From positions 1-23,666 of the forward strand of contig DATKGL010000015.1 of assembly GCA_035510795.1 (NCBI GenBank): a stretch of 23,666 bases of DNA, written 5' to 3'. This document shows, one piece after another, positions 5,859 through 14,123 of the stretch. The position numbers were made by a program, and so were the translations under genes. Every line of letters begins with the position of its first letter. Position 1 is the stretch's first letter. Origin of the DNA: DATKGL01 sp035510795. GTDB lineage: Bacteria > Patescibacteriota > Saccharimonadia > Saccharimonadales > UBA4665. The notes under the pieces were generated by a model, which was not told the origin of the DNA, ran no database searches, and saw only the letters and a program-made list of their open reading frames with translations.

Positions 5859-6380
5859 ATGAGAGCGAAAAAGATAAGTATTAATAACGCCAAACCGGAT
5901 AAACTGTTTTATTTTGTTGCTAACGCTGTTGTTTACAGGGAATCCGATAAAAAATGTTTGATCTTGAAACGCTCAGCCCGGGAAATTGTCCACTCCGGTA
6001 AATGGGCTGTTCCTGGAGGCAAATTAGAATGGGCCGATCTTGATATCGCCACCCCGACCCGTTTAAATGGCGATGTGATTGATTTTGAAGATGCGGTCTT
6101 GAAGCTGCTCCGGCGCGAAGTTATCGAAGAAGCCGGCGTTAAAATTCAGAGTCCAGTTTATTACTTGAATGACATGGCTTTCATCAGACCGGATGGGGTG
6201 CCGGTTGTTTTAATAAAATTCGCCGCCAAGTATAAATCAGGGAAGGTGATAATTGAAAAAGGAAGTTTTGATGACTTTGCTTGGGTTGACGCCCAAGAAG
6301 TTAAAGGCTACTCTTGCATCAAAGGCATACCTCAGGAAATCCAACAAACCATCAAACTATTTTCGACTATGCCATCTTAG
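5859..6380 (+). CDS. Nudix hydrolase with an expanded Nudix box
   Basis: A 173-residue product with the Nudix fold: LILKRS, GKWAVPGGKLEW (48-58) and RREVIEEAGV (85-94), which supplies the glutamates that bind the metal. Between GGKLE and the REVIEE helix there are about 20 extra residues (59-77), and the classical G-x5-E-x7-RE spacing is not kept exactly; E77 to R86-E87 is one residue too long. Insertions of this kind occur in some Nudix subfamilies, so activity is still likely. The substrate (nucleotide, sugar nucleotide or other diphosphate) cannot be predicted. It starts 41 bp after the ZIP gene but has its own -10 box. Confidence 0.85.
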   Translation: MRAKKISINNAKPDKLFYFVANAVVYRESDKKCLILKRSAREIVHSGKWAVPGGKLEWADLDIATPTRLNGDVIDFEDAVLKLLRREVIEEAGVKIQSPVYYLNDMAFIRPDGVPVVLIKFAAKYKSGKVIIEKGSFDDFAWVDAQEVKGYSCIKGIPQEIQQTIKLFSTMPS

Positions 6381-6475
6381 CGACTGTTAAGTTATTAACT
6401 GGGCTGATTGATTGCAAACTTAATCTTAAAAGTTTATGCTTAAAATAAATCAGTTGGATTTAAAATTTAGACCAG

Positions 6476-7312
6476 ATGGATAATCAAAATACAGAGTATA
6501 CCCACCAGCCTAGTAGTCCCCCAATGGCAGCCGAGCCTAATTTTCAAAGGACCAATAATCCACCCATCCAAGCTCGCCATACTTTAGGCTCGTTAAAACG
6601 GCCCAAAATAAACAGTTCATTTTTCAAAAGCCGGACGTTTTTTATTATTATTGTGTTTGTCATATTGGCTGGAGCTTTGATGGCGCTGACCTATTCTTGG
6701 CAGCACCAGAGAGTCAATCAATTAAAGGGCGAGGTTACCACCCTAAACGCTAAGATAAGCAACCTGGCCTACGAAATTTCACAGATGCAAAGCTCTGTTT
6801 CCAGCCATTCCTCGGTGGGAATTCCGGTCGCCGGCAATACTTATTACAGCTGTGCCGCGGATGGCGGAAGTATGTCGGGAGCGGGTGCGGATAGCTGTTC
6901 TCTCAACGGGGTTACCTACAATTTTCCAAGTACTTTCTCTCCCAGTTTTATCGGCAATTATGAGCAGACGCCAGCTGGCGCTCAGACTTTGATATCTAAA
7001 TTGGGCCAAACAACTTTTAACGATTGCGTCGGCTTAACAGCTAACGGCGTTTACCCCCAGACTACTGTTGAGATCGTTACCGGCAATTTCATTGACGTTT
7101 CCGTTAAGGATTGCAGCGGCGGCTACTCAGAGTACTTCGAGGTTAAAAACAATATTTGGACCGATGCCGGCGGCACCCAGGATCCATTAACATGCACGAT
7201 TGCCGACGAGTATCACATCACTAAGGCCTCTATCGTGATCACCGATCCAGCATTAGTTCATTTAACTGGCTGTGCGGAACCTAACGGTACAATTTCGCCA
7301 TTTCCCAGCTAG
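6476..7312 (+). CDS. Membrane-anchored protein with coiled coil and extracytoplasmic domain
   Basis: A 278-residue product. The N-terminus is Pro/Asn-rich and begins MDNQ like the gene at 4655. A membrane segment (about 53-75) is followed by the shared YSWQH-RV--LKGEVTTLNAKISNL coiled coil (about 76-105). The rest is a Cys-containing extracytoplasmic domain with segments such as YYSCAADGGSM and DCVGLTANG, six to eight cysteines in all, suggesting disulphides. I do not recognise the domain. A -10-like TAAAAT at 6461-6466 ends 9 nt before the ATG. The pair 4655/6476 flanks the ZIP and Nudix genes, which may reflect duplication. Function unknown. Confidence 0.75.
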   Translation: MDNQNTEYTHQPSSPPMAAEPNFQRTNNPPIQARHTLGSLKRPKINSSFFKSRTFFIIIVFVILAGALMALTYSWQHQRVNQLKGEVTTLNAKISNLAYEISQMQSSVSSHSSVGIPVAGNTYYSCAADGGSMSGAGADSCSLNGVTYNFPSTFSPSFIGNYEQTPAGAQTLISKLGQTTFNDCVGLTANGVYPQTTVEIVTGNFIDVSVKDCSGGYSEYFEVKNNIWTDAGGTQDPLTCTIADEYHITKASIVITDPALVHLTGCAEPNGTISPFPS

Positions 7313-7419
7313 TTGTTTGCAGAAACACATCAGCGGCTTATCGGATTGATATAGTTCTTGCCAAAAGTGGAGTATATACTAGATGTTAAGCGCGTTATAA
7401 AAAGGGTGGAATGATTTAA

Positions 7420-8859
7420 GTGGCCAGATTAACTAATTCGGTAACTGATAGTTCGCTGCGCTCAACTAAGCGCACGAAAATTATTGCGACAATTGGTCCG
7501 GCAACAGATAATTACGAGACTATAGTTAGCCTAATCAAAGCTGGCGCCAACGGTCTGCGCCTTAACTTCAGCTATGGTAGCTATAGCGAACGGTCCAAGC
7601 AGATCGGCTGGATTAGAAAAGCGGCTAAGGTGTGCGATAAACCAGTTGCCATAATTCAGGATCTCCAGGGTCCGAAGCTCCGGCTTGGCGATTTCGATGG
7701 AATTATTACGGTCCGTAAAAACCAAACCCTGGCTTTTGAGTATGGCTGCACTTATCAGGAGGGAGGCAATATCCCCGTTCAGCATGATTTTAGTAAAAAA
7801 GTTAGCCGGGGGCAGAGGTTAAGTCTATATAACGGAAAAGTTAGGGCCAGGATTACAGCCATAGACGGGAAAATCATTTACGTCAGAGCCGACAGCGATG
7901 GCATTCTGATAAAACATAAAGGTATTAATCTGCCCGATACTGATTTTGCCGGCGACGTTATTACCGAAAAAGACCGCCAAGATCTGGTATTCGGGTCCGA
8001 ACACGATATTGACTACGTGGCCATGAGTTTTGTTCATGACTCTGCGGATATAGACAACCTCAAGCGGCTGCTGAAAAACTTAGGCAGCCCGGCTAAGGTT
8101 ATTGCCAAGATTGAGACCAAAACAGCCGTCGATAACCTTGAAGAAATCTTTGCTGCCAGCGACTGTGTCATTGTTGATCGCGATAATTTGGCGGTTGAAA
8201 CCGAAGCCGAATCTGTGCCGCTAGTTCAAAGGCGGGCAGTCGGGCTCGGCTTGTATTATGCCAAGCCGACAATTATCACTATGCATATGCTGGCCGCGAT
8301 AACCGAGACGCCGGAACCTTCAACCGCCGAAGCGGCAGATGTAACGGCGGCAGTTTTAACCGGCGCAGATTGCTTAATGTTGAGTGACGAGACGGCTGAT
8401 GGCAGGTATCCCGTAGAAGCTGTCACGGTCATGAGGCGGATAGTTCGCTATACCGAGTCCAATACGCCTCTAGAAGTTGTTTATCCTGGTGCGCATAGCG
8501 GGCAGACCCGTCAGAACGCTATTAGTAACGCCATTATCGATCTGGCTAGCGATATTGGCGCTGTGGCAATCGTCGCCCAAACCAAATCAGGCGCTACCGT
8601 TAAGCAAATAGCATCAAAACGGCCCGCGTTACCGCTTATAGCCGTCACGAGCAATCAGCGGATAGCCCAACAACTGGCGATTGTTTACGGCGTCAAAAGC
8701 TATATCCGTTCAATAGACCCTCAAGCGGCCTTGAAACTGACGACTTGGTTAAGGAGCCATAAGGTTTTGCATAAAGGCGATATCGTTGTTCTGGTTAGTG
8801 GCCGTTACCCCGGAGTAGTAGGTACTACCGATACGATCAAAGTCCGCATGTTAGAATAA
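7420..8859 (+). CDS. pyk: Divergent pyruvate kinase
   Basis: A 479-residue protein of normal pyruvate kinase length, with GTG as start after a purine-rich AAAAGGGTGG stretch. Conserved parts include TKIIATIGPA (19-28), RLNFS (47-51), DLQGPKLR (81-88), KIE (230-232) and PVEAV in the nucleotide domain, plus a full C-terminal allosteric domain. Several catalytic positions are changed. The Mg-binding RGD motif is RDN (254-256). The ATQML motif is TMHML (287-291), losing the Thr that acts on the enolate. NFSHG is NFSYG, and SGETA is SDETA. R47, N49, D81, R88, K230 and E232 are kept. It heads a pyk-pgk-tpi cluster with about 20-bp gaps. It may be a poorly active or repurposed enzyme. The fold assignment is secure; the activity is in doubt. 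Confidence 0.9.
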   Translation: MARLTNSVTDSSLRSTKRTKIIATIGPATDNYETIVSLIKAGANGLRLNFSYGSYSERSKQIGWIRKAAKVCDKPVAIIQDLQGPKLRLGDFDGIITVRKNQTLAFEYGCTYQEGGNIPVQHDFSKKVSRGQRLSLYNGKVRARITAIDGKIIYVRADSDGILIKHKGINLPDTDFAGDVITEKDRQDLVFGSEHDIDYVAMSFVHDSADIDNLKRLLKNLGSPAKVIAKIETKTAVDNLEEIFAASDCVIVDRDNLAVETEAESVPLVQRRAVGLGLYYAKPTIITMHMLAAITETPEPSTAEAADVTAAVLTGADCLMLSDETADGRYPVEAVTVMRRIVRYTESNTPLEVVYPGAHSGQTRQNAISNAIIDLASDIGAVAIVAQTKSGATVKQIASKRPALPLIAVTSNQRIAQQLAIVYGVKSYIRSIDPQAALKLTTWLRSHKVLHKGDIVVLVSGRYPGVVGTTDTIKVRMLE

Positions 8860-8878
8860 GGGATGAAGGGAATAAGGG

Positions 8879-10171
8879 GTGGATAATAAAAAAACGATCA
8901 GGGATATCGATCTAAAAGGCAAACGCGTCCTTATCCGGACAGATTATAACGTTCCGCTCGACGACCGCGGGGCTATCACCAGCGACTACCGGATAGTCCA
9001 ATCGCTGCCGACGCTTAAATATTTATTGGATCAGAATGTCCGCCTGGTAATTTGTAGCCATTTAGGTCGCCCTGACGGCAAACCCAAAACCGAGTTTTCA
9101 TTAAAGCCGGTCGCAAAGCGCCTATCGGAACTGTTAAAGCGGCCCGTCCAGTTTTTGCACGACTGCACCGGACCAGAGATTGAATTGGCAGTAGCGGCCA
9201 TGACTACCGGCCAGATAATTATGCTTGAGAACTTGCGCTTTCATCCCGAGGAAGAGCAAAACAATGATCAATTCGCATCGGAGCTGGCTAAACTTGCCGA
9301 TGTTTTTGTGCAGGACGGTTTCGGCGTTGTCCACCGGGCTCATGCTAGCACCGACGCCATAACCCGCCACCTGCCGAGCGTCGAAGGTCTGTTGCTGGAA
9401 AAAGAAATCAGCACCATCTTGAGTGTTATCAATAACCCGATGCGACCGCTACTGGCAGTAATCGGGGGAGCCAAGATTTCCGATAAAATCGATATTTTAA
9501 ATAAATTTATCGATATAGCCGATTTCGTTGCTATTGGCGGGGCGATGGCCAACACATTCTTAAAGGCCGAAGGTCTTGATATCGCAAAAAGTGTCGTCGA
9601 GCTGGACGATCTGCCGCTGGCAAAAAAAATTCTCGAAAAAGCCGAGCATAAATCCAAACTAAACAATTTTATTTTTTATCTTCCACAAGACGCTGTCGTA
9701 GCTCGGGAAATTGATACCATGGCCAAGACCCGGATTATAGATTGGAGCACTGATGTAGTGGCTGACATTGAGAGCTATCCTCAGCTGCCTCGCCGCTCAA
9801 CTCGGCAGATAGCCGAAGACGAGTCGATACTAGATATAGGGCCCTTTTCCGGCGCTTTTATAGCCGGCGGCATCCAGTTAACGGGAACTGTTGTTTGGAA
9901 TGGGACCATGGGCGTGACCGAAGTCAAAAGCCTGCATAGTCCAATTGGACCTTTTGCTCACGGGACAGAACTTATCATCGAGGCAATGCTAGGCCAGTTT
10001 GGGCACCGGCCGTACAGTTTGGTTGGCGGTGGCGACAGTGTCGGCTATATCGAAGAGAGAAAACTTTTAGAATCATTTGATCATGTTTCTACCGGCGGCG
10101 GCGCCAGCTTAGAGCTAATGGCCGGCCGAACCCTGCCAGGGGTAGCGGCGCTGATGGATAAAGGGAATTAA
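8879..10171 (+). CDS. pgk: Phosphoglycerate kinase
   Basis: A 430-residue, full-length enzyme converting 1,3-bisphosphoglycerate and ADP to 3-phosphoglycerate and ATP. It starts at GTG 8879 after AAGGGAATAAGG. Motifs in order: RTDYNVPL (20-27), SHLGRPDG, ENLRFHPEEE, FVQDGFGVVHRAHAS, GGAKISDKI, VVWNGTMGVTE, GGGDSVGYI and TGGGASLE. Small departures from the family are FVQDGFG for the usual yVNDAFG and WNGTMG for WNGPMG, neither at a residue known to be essential. It sits between pyk and tpi, probably in one operon. Confidence 0.97.
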   Translation: MDNKKTIRDIDLKGKRVLIRTDYNVPLDDRGAITSDYRIVQSLPTLKYLLDQNVRLVICSHLGRPDGKPKTEFSLKPVAKRLSELLKRPVQFLHDCTGPEIELAVAAMTTGQIIMLENLRFHPEEEQNNDQFASELAKLADVFVQDGFGVVHRAHASTDAITRHLPSVEGLLLEKEISTILSVINNPMRPLLAVIGGAKISDKIDILNKFIDIADFVAIGGAMANTFLKAEGLDIAKSVVELDDLPLAKKILEKAEHKSKLNNFIFYLPQDAVVAREIDTMAKTRIIDWSTDVVADIESYPQLPRRSTRQIAEDESILDIGPFSGAFIAGGIQLTGTVVWNGTMGVTEVKSLHSPIGPFAHGTELIIEAMLGQFGHRPYSLVGGGDSVGYIEERKLLESFDHVSTGGGASLELMAGRTLPGVAALMDKGN

Positions 10172-10191
10172 TAGGAATACAATATTGACCA

Positions 10192-10980
10192 ATGCGTAAA
10201 CTTTTGATTGTCGGCAACTGGAAAATGAATCTTAATGTACACCAATCTTCTAATCTGTTGGTTAATCTCGAAAAAAATATCAAACCGCACCGGAACATTG
10301 AAGTAGTATTAGCGCCAAGCATGCTTAGCATCCAACCGCTCAGTCTTCAGCTTGACCGGCGGAAATTCCGCCTCGGCGCCCAGGACGCTTTTTCTATTGA
10401 TCAAGGCGCCTATACCGGCGAAGTCAGCATAGCGATGCTGCGCGATCTTATTCACTATGTCATCATCGGCCACTCAGAAAGACGCATCTACTTTCATGAG
10501 GGTACGGATATGATCAGGGATAAAGTTGCCGCCGCCGTCAGGAATGATATCTCGCCGATTCTCTGTATCGGTGAGACAAAGCGCGAACATGAGGCCGGCG
10601 AAACGCGGCTAGTTTTGCATGATCAATTGACCACAGCTGTCAGCGATTTGTCCAGCAACGATTTTGAAAAAGTCGTTATTGCATATGAACCGGTTTGGGC
10701 GATATCGACTTTCAATGGTGAAGTAGCTGAGCCGGATCAGATGCGGAGCATAATCAAATATATTAGGGATCAGGTAAGCAGTTTATACGGCGAGAAAGCC
10801 GCTTTGGCTTGTCGGATTCTCTACGGTGGCAGCGTCGATGATCAAACTGCAGCTAGCTATCTAAGGGTTTCTGGCTGTGATGGCTGTCTAGTTGGTGGCG
10901 CCAGCCTGAATTACCAAAAATTTTCGAATATTGTGAACCAAGCTGAACAAATTCAATACGAACGTCTAAAATTTGCTTAG
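10192..10980 (+). CDS. tpiA: Triosephosphate isomerase
   Basis: A 262-residue enzyme interconverting dihydroxyacetone phosphate and glyceraldehyde 3-phosphate. Catalytic residues are visible: Asn and Lys in GNWKMN, His in IGHSERR and Glu in AYEPVWAI. Phosphate-binding YGGSV and VGGASL are intact. The flexible lid (loop 6) reads AISTFNGEVAE instead of the usual AIGTGKTAT, so both lid glycines are replaced and the loop is longer. The start is ATG 10192, 20 bp after pgk; a TACAAT at 10178-10183 may give an internal promoter. Confidence 0.96.
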   Translation: MRKLLIVGNWKMNLNVHQSSNLLVNLEKNIKPHRNIEVVLAPSMLSIQPLSLQLDRRKFRLGAQDAFSIDQGAYTGEVSIAMLRDLIHYVIIGHSERRIYFHEGTDMIRDKVAAAVRNDISPILCIGETKREHEAGETRLVLHDQLTTAVSDLSSNDFEKVVIAYEPVWAISTFNGEVAEPDQMRSIIKYIRDQVSSLYGEKAALACRILYGGSVDDQTAASYLRVSGCDGCLVGGASLNYQKFSNIVNQAEQIQYERLKFA

Positions 10981-10983
10981 AAT

Positions 10984-11395
10984 ATGAGTAGCAGCCGCAC
11001 TCCGTTTAAGAAGCGCAAAAACAAACCTTTTGACGTTAGTCCCCCCGGTCAGACTCCGCCCTCGCCCTCGAGCCGGCCGGTCATCATTACCTACCAACCC
11101 GAGCAAGACGACCCGATGCTGCATCGAGAAGATCAGATCAAGGATCTGGATCTGACCGCCGACCTGTCTTCTCCGGACGCGGCAGAGACAGAAGAGAGTG
11201 ATATCAAGCACCATAAGGTCTCGCCGGCAATCAAAAAGGAGCTGACGGTTTTAGAAAAAAAACTCGCCGGTTGATGGCTCCGGTATTGTCACAATCTCAG
11301 CAGTTGAGGTTCCCGAGAAACATTCTTGGCGGCTGATTTTGATTATTTCGGTCGCTTTGGTCGCTGTGGTCGGCCTGGTCTATTATTATCGCTAA
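10984..11395 (+). CDS. Small tail-anchored protein, frame broken at an A8 run
   Basis: Read without interruption, ATG 10984 gives a 96-residue hydrophilic protein ending at TGA 11272-11274 (basic KKRKNK start, Pro-rich middle, acidic DLTADLSSPDAAETEES). A run of eight A at 11255-11262 sits just before the stop. Dropping one A joins the frame to a second segment, 11263-11395, that encodes SWRLILIISVALVAVVGLVYYYR, a clear membrane anchor with a Tyr/Arg end. The complete product would be about 136 residues with one C-terminal membrane segment. The break may be a sequencing error in the homopolymer, a real mutation, or slippage. It starts 3 bp after tpi. Function unknown. Confidence 0.6.
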
Positions 11396-11435
11396 ATTAT
11401 CGTCACTTCTCAAAACGCGGGCAGATTGTTTTTGC

Positions 11436-11441
11436 TAGAAT
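11436..11441 (+). promoter_or_regulatory. -10 box implying a leaderless mRNA
   Basis: TAGAAT ends 6 nt before GTG 11448, the start of the helicase gene. No -35 match was seen at the right distance. Confidence 0.4.
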
Positions 11442-11447
11442 AATAAG

Positions 11448-13586
11448 GTGTTAGAAGATCTATTAGTGGGGCTTAACCCCGAACAACAGCGGGCCGTCCA
11501 GACAATTGAGGGGCCTTTGCTGATACAAGCCGGCGCCGGTTCAGGTAAAACCAAAACATTGACGCACCGGATTGCCTATATTATTGCCGCCAAGAAGGCC
11601 GAACCGCAAAACATCCTGGCGGTTACTTTTACCAATAAAGCAGCCGGCGAAATCAGGCAGCGAGTAGCGCAACTATTGGGTCAAGATCACAAACGAAGAA
11701 GTTTTATGCCTTTTATGGGCACCTTTCATTCGATTTGTGTCAGAATTTTACGCCAAGACGGACAATATGTTGGGATCCCGCCGAACTTTGTCATATTCGA
11801 CGAAGGCGACAGCCTGAGTTCGGTCAAGCAAGCTTGCAAAAAGCTACAGATTGACAATAAGAGCTTTCCGCCTAGAGTAATCTTGAGTCTGATCAGTAGC
11901 GCTAAAAGCGAAATGATGGGCCCGGAAGAATACGCTGGCCAGAGTCGGAGTCCACTCCAAGAAGCGGCTGCTCAAGTTTACCCGGTATATCAGAAAATAC
12001 TACATCGTGCTTCGGCACTTGACTTCGACGATTTGTTAAACAGGACAGTCAGTATGTTTGAGGACTTTCCCGAAATCAGAACAAAATGGCGGAACTTATT
12101 TACATACATCATGATCGATGAGTATCAGGATACCAACAGCGCCCAGTACACGTTAATAAAACTACTAGCTAGCGAGCATCAAAACGTAGCCGTGGTCGGT
12201 GATGACTGGCAGAGTATCTATAGCTGGAGAGGAGCCGATTTCCGGAATATCCTAAATTTTGAAAAAGACTATCCGAACTGCGTTATCATTAAGCTCGAAC
12301 AGAATTATCGCAGCACCAAGCATATCCTAGAAGCCGCCCAGACAATAATTACCAAGAACACCCAGCGGTCTGATAAAAAATTATGGACGGCATCAGAAAA
12401 TGGCTTGCCGGTCCAACTTGTCCAATTGTTCAACGAACGGGCTGAGGGCGATTTCATCATTCAGACCATCAAGACAGCGGTTAATTCAAGAAAGAGGCAA
12501 TACCGCGATTTTGCTATTTTATACCGAACTAATGCCCAAAGCCGCTCTTTAGAGGAGACTTTTATCCATTACGGCATCCCGTACCGGATTGTCGGCGGAT
12601 TAAGATTTTATGACCGGAAGGAAATCAAGGACATAATAGCGTATTTGCGGTTAGTTTATCAGCCGGATGACATCAGAAGCTTCGAGCGAGTTGTTAACGT
12701 TCCAACCAGAAACATTGGCGAAAAGTCGCTTGAGAAATTTTATAACTGGCTGGAAGAGAATAGCTTCTCTCTGTCGGAGGGATTAGCCAGGGTTGAAAGC
12801 TGCAACCAGCTCGGTCATAAAGCCTTAACCGGAATGGCTGAGCTGGGTAGAGTAGTTTTTAATCTGCGGGCGGCTATGGACTCGACTTTGCCGGCTGGCA
12901 TGGTCGACTCGTTGACCAGGCAGATTGATTATTGGCATTTTTTGGAAGACGGAACGCCTCAGGGGGAATCCCGCCAAGAAAACGTCAAAGAACTAATCAG
13001 TGTTGCCAAAAGCTACCAGGATGTCGGTCTGGCGGAATTTTTGGAAGAAGTTTCGTTGATGAGCGATATCGACCAAGTTAATTTAACGGGCGACACGGTT
13101 ACTATGATGACGCTTCATGCCGCCAAGGGGTTAGAATTCCCAGTAGTCTTTATTGTCGGTATGGAAGAATCGATATTCCCGCATTCCAGAGCTTTTTACG
13201 ATAAATCTGAAATGGAAGAGGAGCGACGGCTGTGTTACGTCGGGATGACCCGTGCCCGCCAGGAACTTTACCTGACGTTTGTGCCTAATCGCTTGCTCTA
13301 TGGCGGCATTCAGCACAACCCGCCTAGCCGTTTTTTGTCTGAGATCGGTGAGGGCAATTTAATGGAAAACTCTGGCCAGCAGGATATCGAGTCGGTCCTG
13401 ACAGCGTCGCCGGAGAATCCCGATCCGCAATATGTCATCGAACTTAGCGAAGGCGACAGAGTCAGGCATCAGGTATTTGGCGTCGGGAAAATTGTTGAAA
13501 TTGAAGGGGATATAGCAGTTGTTTATTTTAAGGGCAGGGGAGCCAAAAAACTTAACTTGTCATTTGCTGGACTCGAAAAATTATGA
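11448..13586 (+). CDS. uvrD: UvrD/PcrA-family superfamily 1A DNA helicase
   Basis: A 712-residue 3'-5' helicase for repair and replication. Motifs in order: Q-motif LNPEQQRAV (9-17), Walker A AGAGSGKT (28-35), TFTNKAAGEI (60-69), GTFHSICVRI (91-100), Walker B IDEYQD (223-228), GDDWQSIYSWRGA (251-263), NYRST, the TLHAAKGLEFPVVFI motif V region and CYVGMTRARQELYL motif VI. The C-terminus (GDRVRHQVFGVGKIVEIEG to KLNLSFAGLEKL) is the Tudor-like domain through which PcrA/UvrD contacts RNA polymerase, so transcription-coupled repair is plausible. The start is GTG. The stop overlaps the next gene by 4 bp. Confidence 0.96.
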   Translation: MLEDLLVGLNPEQQRAVQTIEGPLLIQAGAGSGKTKTLTHRIAYIIAAKKAEPQNILAVTFTNKAAGEIRQRVAQLLGQDHKRRSFMPFMGTFHSICVRILRQDGQYVGIPPNFVIFDEGDSLSSVKQACKKLQIDNKSFPPRVILSLISSAKSEMMGPEEYAGQSRSPLQEAAAQVYPVYQKILHRASALDFDDLLNRTVSMFEDFPEIRTKWRNLFTYIMIDEYQDTNSAQYTLIKLLASEHQNVAVVGDDWQSIYSWRGADFRNILNFEKDYPNCVIIKLEQNYRSTKHILEAAQTIITKNTQRSDKKLWTASENGLPVQLVQLFNERAEGDFIIQTIKTAVNSRKRQYRDFAILYRTNAQSRSLEETFIHYGIPYRIVGGLRFYDRKEIKDIIAYLRLVYQPDDIRSFERVVNVPTRNIGEKSLEKFYNWLEENSFSLSEGLARVESCNQLGHKALTGMAELGRVVFNLRAAMDSTLPAGMVDSLTRQIDYWHFLEDGTPQGESRQENVKELISVAKSYQDVGLAEFLEEVSLMSDIDQVNLTGDTVTMMTLHAAKGLEFPVVFIVGMEESIFPHSRAFYDKSEMEEERRLCYVGMTRARQELYLTFVPNRLLYGGIQHNPPSRFLSEIGEGNLMENSGQQDIESVLTASPENPDPQYVIELSEGDRVRHQVFGVGKIVEIEGDIAVVYFKGRGAKKLNLSFAGLEKL

Positions 13587-14083
13587 AAAAAATAATTGGC
13601 CGGTTCAGTGTTGTTATATTTTGGCTCGGCTGGCCGTTTTTCTGGCTATATCTGAGGAACTCTAGTCGAGCGAGGATTTTAATTGTCTGTGGTCAACGCG
13701 TCTTGACAGTGAAGGGTATATTCGGGGGAGATAAATGGTTATTGCCAGGCGGCGGGATGCACCGCCACGAATCAGCCCAGGCAGCAGCTTGCCGGGAAGG
13801 CGAAGAAGAACTTGGTATCAAATTGCCGCAGGACCAGTTGAAACTACTCAGCCGCGAGCGCTTCAGTGATCAGGGCATAAGCTACACCGAACATTATTTT
13901 TTACTTAGAGTCGATAAAGAGTTTGACGCTTCAATGAGTTTTCCGGAAATTCTCGACGCAGCATGGACAGACTATCGGACAATGAATCAGGTCAATTCAG
14001 ACAAGGCCGCCATAAGAGCCATACAACTATGGCAGGCCAGCCCGGCGTTTGTTACAATAACAGCTGAATCACAGAGAAGATAA
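13583..14083 (+). CDS. Nudix hydrolase with N-terminal membrane segment
   Basis: A 166-residue product. A hydrophobic segment (about 8-25, VVIFWLGWPFFWLYL) precedes a Nudix domain with an exact Nudix box, GGMHRHESAQAAACREGEEELGI (G-x5-E-x7-RE-x2-EE-x-G-I), around residues 57-79. Substrate unknown. The ATG overlaps the uvrD stop (ATGA), which indicates translational coupling, so it probably depends on the helicase transcript. The membrane segment would place hydrolysis at the inner face of the membrane, which is an inference. Confidence 0.88.
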   Translation: MKKIIGRFSVVIFWLGWPFFWLYLRNSSRARILIVCGQRVLTVKGIFGGDKWLLPGGGMHRHESAQAAACREGEEELGIKLPQDQLKLLSRERFSDQGISYTEHYFLLRVDKEFDASMSFPEILDAAWTDYRTMNQVNSDKAAIRAIQLWQASPAFVTITAESQRR

Positions 14084-14123
14084 GCTTGCGAAAATGACTT
14101 TTTGTTGAACGTGATTTTTGATT

